In this document: positions 6,159 to 8,997 of the stretch, piece after piece
Numbering within the stretch: position 1 is the first letter of the stretch
Layout of the letters: each line of letters begins with the position of its first letter
NCBI GenBank assembly: GCA_038323265.1
Contig: JBBQGT010000124.1
Location: forward strand, 1-8,997
Length of the DNA stretch: 8,997 bases
Direction: 5' to 3'
DNA from: PNKC01 sp038323265
Lineage (GTDB): Bacteria; Chloroflexota; Dehalococcoidia; Tepidiformales; Tepidiformaceae
The notes under the pieces: generated by a model
What the model was told of the DNA's origin: nothing
Database searches by the model: none
Seen by the model: the letters and a program-made list of their open reading frames with translations, nothing else
Translations under genes and position numbers: made by a program

Positions 6159-7010
6159 GTGAGTGCCGCGCGCGAGTCAATTCAGGTGCCCGTTGGGTCC
6201 GCTCTTGTGGCAATGTTTCGCTTGCTGCACCCATTTCCGTCGTTCCTCGTCGCGGGCCTGACGATTGCCCTTCTCCGCGTCGCCGATTCGGATGCCGGCA
6301 TCGCGCTGTATCTGCAGCTCGGGCTGGGGATGCTGCTCTACCAGTTTTCCATCGGTATCGCGAACGACGTAGTGGACGCCGCAGACGATGCCCGGGCGAA
6401 GCCCTGGAAGGCATTGCCTCGCGGCAGCGTCTCCCGACAGAAGGCGGTGTTGGCGGCGGCGGCCTGCGCCGGCGGCGGCCTGCTCGTCACATTGGGACTG
6501 GACTCCGGCGTATGGCTCGTGGGCCTGGCAGGTTGGCTCTGCGGCATGGTCTACGACGTCTGGCTGAAGCGGACGCGGCTCAGCTGGCTCCCCTATTCAA
6601 TTGCTTTTCCGCTCGTACCAGTTTGGGTCTACCTTGCTGCAGACGCGTGGCGGCCCCTTCTGTGGTGGGTGTTTCCGCTCGGCGCGGCGCTTGGGCTTTC
6701 GCTGCACCTTGCCAACCAGTCGCCGGACATCGCAGCAGACCGCGCGGCCGGGGTTCGCGGGGCGGCACAGACGCTGGGCAGTGCACGTTCCCGTGGCGCG
6801 GCAATCGCCATGTTTGGCCTCGCGGGCGCAGCCGCGGTTAGTGTCCTTGCGTTCGAATCCAGTGGGCGGGCGGCCTTGGCGGCGACCGATGTCCTGTTCG
6901 CGGCGTTGATGGCCCCACGAGCCACGCGTTTCTTCGGCCGTGATGGGCTTTTTGGGCTGCTCTGCGCCGCGACGGCCGTGTTGGCCGTCGTCTTTCTGTC
7001 GGCGATCTGA
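6159..7010 (+). CDS. UbiA-family membrane prenyltransferase
   Basis: This 283-residue integral membrane protein has about eight or nine hydrophobic segments. UbiA-family enzymes transfer a prenyl group from a diphosphate to an aromatic or other acceptor, using two Asp-rich motifs that bind magnesium and diphosphate. The first is NDVVDAADDARAKPWKALPRG (69-89), matching the family's NDxxDxxxD followed by xPLPxG. The second is DIAADRAAG (190-198), matching DxxxDxxxG. YDVWLKR (132-138) lies in the usual cytosolic loop. Lys replaces the common Arg in the RPLPxG part. The acceptor and prenyl chain cannot be assigned; quinone, haem or lipid pathways are all possible and no partner gene lies nearby. 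GTG at 6159 is chosen because of the -10 box before it. ATG at 6213 (M19) is an alternative, and the open frame back to a TTG at 6099 enters the divergent promoter region. It converges with the IMPase gene, 13 bases apart. Confidence 0.85.
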   Translation: MSAARESIQVPVGSALVAMFRLLHPFPSFLVAGLTIALLRVADSDAGIALYLQLGLGMLLYQFSIGIANDVVDAADDARAKPWKALPRGSVSRQKAVLAAAACAGGGLLVTLGLDSGVWLVGLAGWLCGMVYDVWLKRTRLSWLPYSIAFPLVPVWVYLAADAWRPLLWWVFPLGAALGLSLHLANQSPDIAADRAAGVRGAAQTLGSARSRGAAIAMFGLAGAAAVSVLAFESSGRAALAATDVLFAALMAPRATRFFGRDGLFGLLCAATAVLAVVFLSAI

Positions 7011-7023
7011 AAGCAATCGCGGA

Positions 7024-7833
7024 TCACCGCCAGGGCAGTCCAGCCGCCGTCCTTACAAGTTCGGCGTGCACCGCCGCGTTTCCCGAGATAGCTGCGCGAG
7101 TCCAGATGGTCGCCGGGCCGCCTTCCCGATCGCTCACCGCGCCTCCAGCCTCGCGAACGAGGAGCAACCCGGCAGCAATGTCCCATGGCTGGAGGTCGGA
7201 ATGGACATAGGCGTCCCAGCGGCCAGCGGCGACGAAGGCAAAGCCAAGCGCGGCACTACCCATGGCGCGGATGGCCTGCACGCCCGGCCAGAGGTGTTGA
7301 GCAAGCCCCAGTTGATAGCCGGCCCGATCGTTGTCGTAGCCCAAGTCGATGCCGATCACCCCATCCTGCACGGACGGAATTTGCGAGACTGTCACCGGCG
7401 TACCGTTGAATTTGCAACCTTCGCCAGCGATGGCGCTGGTGGTCTCGCGCAGCAGCGGATGGCTTGTGAGCGCGATCACGGGCTGGCTCGCAAAACAGAG
7501 CGCGATGCTAAAGGCGAAATGCGGGATGCCGCGCGAGAAGTTTTTGGTCCCATCCAGCGGGTCGCAGACCCACAGCCAGCCCTCGGAGCGCGTCGAACTC
7601 GCTGTCTCTTCGCTCAAAACCGCATGCGCAGGATATTCGCGCTGAAGGATTTCGAGGGTCCGTCGCTCGGCTTCGAAATCCACTTCCGTAACGACGTTGC
7701 CGCGTCCCTTAGTCGCAGAGATGCCAGTCCTACCGAAGCCTTCGCGAATCACATCCCCGGCCGCCTCGGAACAGAGACCGGCAACCTCAAGCGGAGTGCG
7801 GCCAGATGCCGAACTTGGCAGTACCGGCGTCAC
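7024..7833 (-). CDS. Inositol monophosphatase family (SuhB-like) phosphatase
   Basis: This 269-residue protein has the usual length for the lithium-sensitive, magnesium-dependent phosphatase superfamily (inositol-1-phosphatase, FBPase/IMPase, some histidinol-phosphatases and 3'-phosphoadenosine nucleotide phosphatases). It carries the metal-binding residues in order: NVVTEVD (46-52), SEE (74-76), DPLDGTKNFSRGIP (91-104) and, near the C-terminus, PWDIAAGLLLVREAGG (216-231, D218). MGSAALGFAFVAAGRWDAY (191-209) is also typical. All key residues are present, so it should be active, but the substrate is not determined by these motifs. The GTG start at 7833 overlaps the nitroreductase stop (GTGA), so it is probably translated by coupling. 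The open frame continues to 8241 without family homology. Pairing with a nitroreductase suggests only co-expression, not a shared pathway. Confidence 0.9.
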   Translation of the reverse strand: MTPVLPSSASGRTPLEVAGLCSEAAGDVIREGFGRTGISATKGRGNVVTEVDFEAERRTLEILQREYPAHAVLSEETASSTRSEGWLWVCDPLDGTKNFSRGIPHFAFSIALCFASQPVIALTSHPLLRETTSAIAGEGCKFNGTPVTVSQIPSVQDGVIGIDLGYDNDRAGYQLGLAQHLWPGVQAIRAMGSAALGFAFVAAGRWDAYVHSDLQPWDIAAGLLLVREAGGAVSDREGGPATIWTRAAISGNAAVHAELVRTAAGLPWR

Positions 7834-8450
7834 GATTTGGACTTCTGCTTGCGGTATTCCCGCGCCGATTCTTCGAGTGCGGATGTCCACCGATCTTCGG
7901 CGACGAACTGTGCAGTGGGCAGACGATCTTGGGCCACGGTTTCGCGCGGTCGAAGGTCCTCGGGTAACAATTCCGCGGCTCCTGGATGACCAACGGCGAA
8001 GACTACGAGGATGCGCACGTCGGCAGGCACGCCGAACGCCGCACGAACAGCAACTTCGTCGAAGCCAGCCATCGGGTGCGCGGTCAGTCCAACCGCGGTC
8101 GCCTGGGCCATCAGGTTCGCAGCAGCAATGCCCCCGTGAAACGCCGAGAGCTCGCGGATCGTGCCATCGCTGTTCTTCTGAGGAGCGTCGTGTGCTGGGA
8201 TGACAGCGAGAGCAAAGAGGAGCGGCGCGGCCGGCGCCCACTGGCGGTTTCCGTCGGACAGCGCGCCCAGGAGGGCCGTTCGCGCCTCGACCGATCGCGC
8301 TACGAGTATGCGCGTCGGCTGCGTGTTGCCATGGCTCGGCGCAACGGCGACCGACTGCCAGAGCAACGCTTCGTCCCGGGCGGACACCGGCCCTTCAGCA
8401 AACGCGCGGCGCGCCCGGCGTTTTCCCAGCGCCGGAAGGAGTTCGGCCAC
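7830..8450 (-). CDS. Nitroreductase family protein (FMN-dependent oxidoreductase)
   Basis: This 206-residue protein is a normal size for small nitroreductases, soluble homodimers that bind FMN and use NAD(P)H to reduce nitro compounds, quinones or other acceptors. N-terminal KRRARRAF (10-17) fits the FMN-phosphate-binding Arg cluster, APSHGNTQPTRILV (37-50) is the typical FMN/dimer segment, GGIAAANLMAQATAVGLTAHPMAGFD (106-131) covers the central helix and the GLxxxPMxGFD motif, and FGVP (139-142) follows. The C-terminal tail (about 185-206) is Lys/Arg/Glu-rich. The GTG start is fixed by a strong Shine-Dalgarno, GGAGGTG, five bases upstream. The physiological substrate is unknown. It is the first gene of a two-gene unit with the IMPase and is divergent from the DUF429 gene. 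Confidence 0.87.
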   Translation of the reverse strand: MAELLPALGKRRARRAFAEGPVSARDEALLWQSVAVAPSHGNTQPTRILVARSVEARTALLGALSDGNRQWAPAAPLLFALAVIPAHDAPQKNSDGTIRELSAFHGGIAAANLMAQATAVGLTAHPMAGFDEVAVRAAFGVPADVRILVVFAVGHPGAAELLPEDLRPRETVAQDRLPTAQFVAEDRWTSALEESAREYRKQKSKS

Positions 8451-8455
8451 GTTTG

Positions 8456-8462
8456 CACCTCC
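8456..8462 (-). promoter_or_regulatory. Strong Shine-Dalgarno of the nitroreductase gene
   Basis: On the minus strand GGAGGTG lies five bases before the GTG at 8450. It is the best ribosome binding site in the window. An ATG just before it (8464) is out of frame. A TTGACG -35-like box on the minus strand (8490-8485) has no good -10 partner; TATGGA 19 bases on is weak. Confidence 0.7.
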
Positions 8463-8472
8463 ATAAGGCAGC

Positions 8473-8504
8473 GGGCGATTTCAGCGTCAATCGTACAATC
8501 GCCC
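8473..8504. repeat. Perfect inverted repeat between the divergent nitroreductase and DUF429 genes
   Basis: GGGCGATT (8473-8480) and AATCGCCC (8497-8504) are exact reverse complements 16 bases apart. A third partial copy, AATCG at 8489-8493, lies eight bases before the right arm. The right arm overlaps the DUF429 -10 box, so the repeat is placed to work as an operator for one or both genes. Confidence 0.45.
8494..8499 (+). promoter_or_regulatory. -10 box of the DUF429 gene (leaderless)
   Basis: TACAAT (five of six to TATAAT) ends six bases before the ATG at 8506, so transcription probably starts at the A of the start codon. No Shine-Dalgarno is present and no -35 box is evident. Confidence 0.55.
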
Positions 8505-8505
8505 C

Positions 8506-8997
8506 ATGACTACGTTCATCGGCCTGGACCTCGCCTGGACGCCGCACCACGAGACCGGCGTCTGCGTGCTCGAAGAATCCGGCAGTGGCGTGGTCCTTCA
8601 CGAACTGCATTGCGCGATCAAGTCGCCAGAAGCTTTCGCGACGTTCTGCGAGTCGTTTGGCTCCGACGTTGTCGTGGCAATCGATGCCCCGTTGATCGTG
8701 CAGCCCGGACGCCGCGGGGAAGCGCAATTGGGCAGCGTCTACGGCAAATACCACGCGGGCGCCTACTCCGCGAACTTGCCGTTCCTCACCAAAATGAACG
8801 GCCTGGCGGGTCCCCAACTCGCATGCCTCCTCAAGGCGAGCGGATTCGAACTCGATCCGGGCAAACTGGCCACGCACGCTGCGGGCCGCTTCGCGCTCGA
8901 AGTGTTCCCGCACCCCGCCCACGTCGTGCTTTTCGACCTTCAGCGCGCGATCAAGTACAAGAAGGGCCGCGTTGCTTGCCGTCGAAAGGCGCTCGGC
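8506..8997 (+). CDS. DUF429 family protein (predicted RNase H-fold nuclease), 3' end missing
   Basis: This open frame of 164 codons runs off the window end, so the C-terminus is not seen. It matches the DUF429 / COG4923 family, predicted to have an RNase H-like fold and perhaps nuclease activity; no cellular role is established. Visible motifs are GLDLAW (6-11, with D8 on the first strand), VVAIDAPL (56-63, D60), YGKYHAGAYSANLPF (79-93), FALEVFPHPA (129-138, E132) and IKYKKGR (149-155). The acidic residues at strand ends D8, D60 and E132 fit the acidic cluster of the fold. The ATG at 8506 directly follows a -10 box and begins just before the first conserved strand. The long minus-strand open frame across it is a codon-bias shadow. 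Confidence 0.83.
   Translation, partial: MTTFIGLDLAWTPHHETGVCVLEESGSGVVLHELHCAIKSPEAFATFCESFGSDVVVAIDAPLIVQPGRRGEAQLGSVYGKYHAGAYSANLPFLTKMNGLAGPQLACLLKASGFELDPGKLATHAAGRFALEVFPHPAHVVLFDLQRAIKYKKGRVACRRKALG

Noticed and set aside
6100..6414. N-terminal extension of CinA by about 105 residues
   Set aside because: The extension is antisense to the UbiA-like gene, Arg/Pro/Ser-rich without family similarity, and CinA homology starts at the ATG at 6099, which has its own promoter.
6455..6483. 13-bp direct repeat GGCGGCGGCCTGC at a 16-base offset
   Set aside because: It lies in an Ala/Gly-rich membrane segment of the UbiA-like gene where GGC/GCG codons recur; chance in GC-rich coding sequence explains it.
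7019..7030. Small palindrome GCGG-ATCA-CCGC at the UbiA-like/IMPase junction as a terminator
   Set aside because: A four-pair stem without a T-run is too weak to support.
7834..8241. N-terminal extension of the IMPase by 136 residues
   Set aside because: It runs antisense in another frame through the nitroreductase, and the domain starts right after the GTG at 7833.
8395..8922. Minus-strand open frame of 175 codons over the DUF429 gene and its promoter
   Set aside because: The plus-strand frame has DUF429 motifs and a well-placed -10 box; the minus frame has none and also overlaps the nitroreductase start.

Overview
This is a high-GC bacterial chromosomal segment of ordinary-looking metabolic genes. 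It holds nine protein genes, the last cut by the window edge. I see no RNA genes, CRISPR array, insertion sequence or phage genes. Seven of the nine chosen starts are GTG or TTG, and two or three genes appear to be transcribed leaderlessly from TANNNT-type -10 boxes. That, with the CoA-transferase/epoxide hydrolase content, would fit a high-GC actinobacterial or Chloroflexota-like lineage. The taxonomic guess is weak and rests on style, not on a marker gene.

Layout. At 60-4849 (+) lie an MFS efflux-type transporter, two tandem family III (CaiB/BaiF) CoA-transferase genes and an alpha/beta-hydrolase of the epoxide hydrolase type. The last three are joined by 4-base stop/start overlaps (TTGA, GTGA) and so form one translationally coupled unit. 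The transporter precedes them by 52 bases, in which a promoter-like sequence can be seen. At 4861-6099 (-) lies a two-domain cinA, ending 11 bases from the hydrolase. At 6159-7010 (+) lies a UbiA-type membrane prenyltransferase, divergent from cinA across a 59-base region containing a perfect 7-bp inverted repeat and -10 boxes for both genes. At 7024-8450 (-) lie a nitroreductase followed by an inositol-monophosphatase-family enzyme, coupled by another GTGA overlap. From 8506 (+) to the window end lies the start of a DUF429 (RNase H-fold) gene, divergent from the nitroreductase across 55 bases that contain a perfect 8-bp inverted repeat.

How the genes may work together. The clearest functional unit is the CoA-transferase pair plus the epoxide hydrolase, possibly with the exporter. 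The first transferase keeps an Asp at the family catalytic position and the second has Glu there. A two-subunit enzyme activating an organic acid, with hydrolysis of an epoxide on the same or a related molecule, is a reasonable inference, but the substrate cannot be read from the sequence. The other genes (cinA, ubiA-like, IMPase, nitroreductase, DUF429) look like separate housekeeping or accessory functions. There are no gene-free stretches over 300 bases. I found no convincing new system; the best leads are the paired transferases and the two symmetrical divergent promoter regions.
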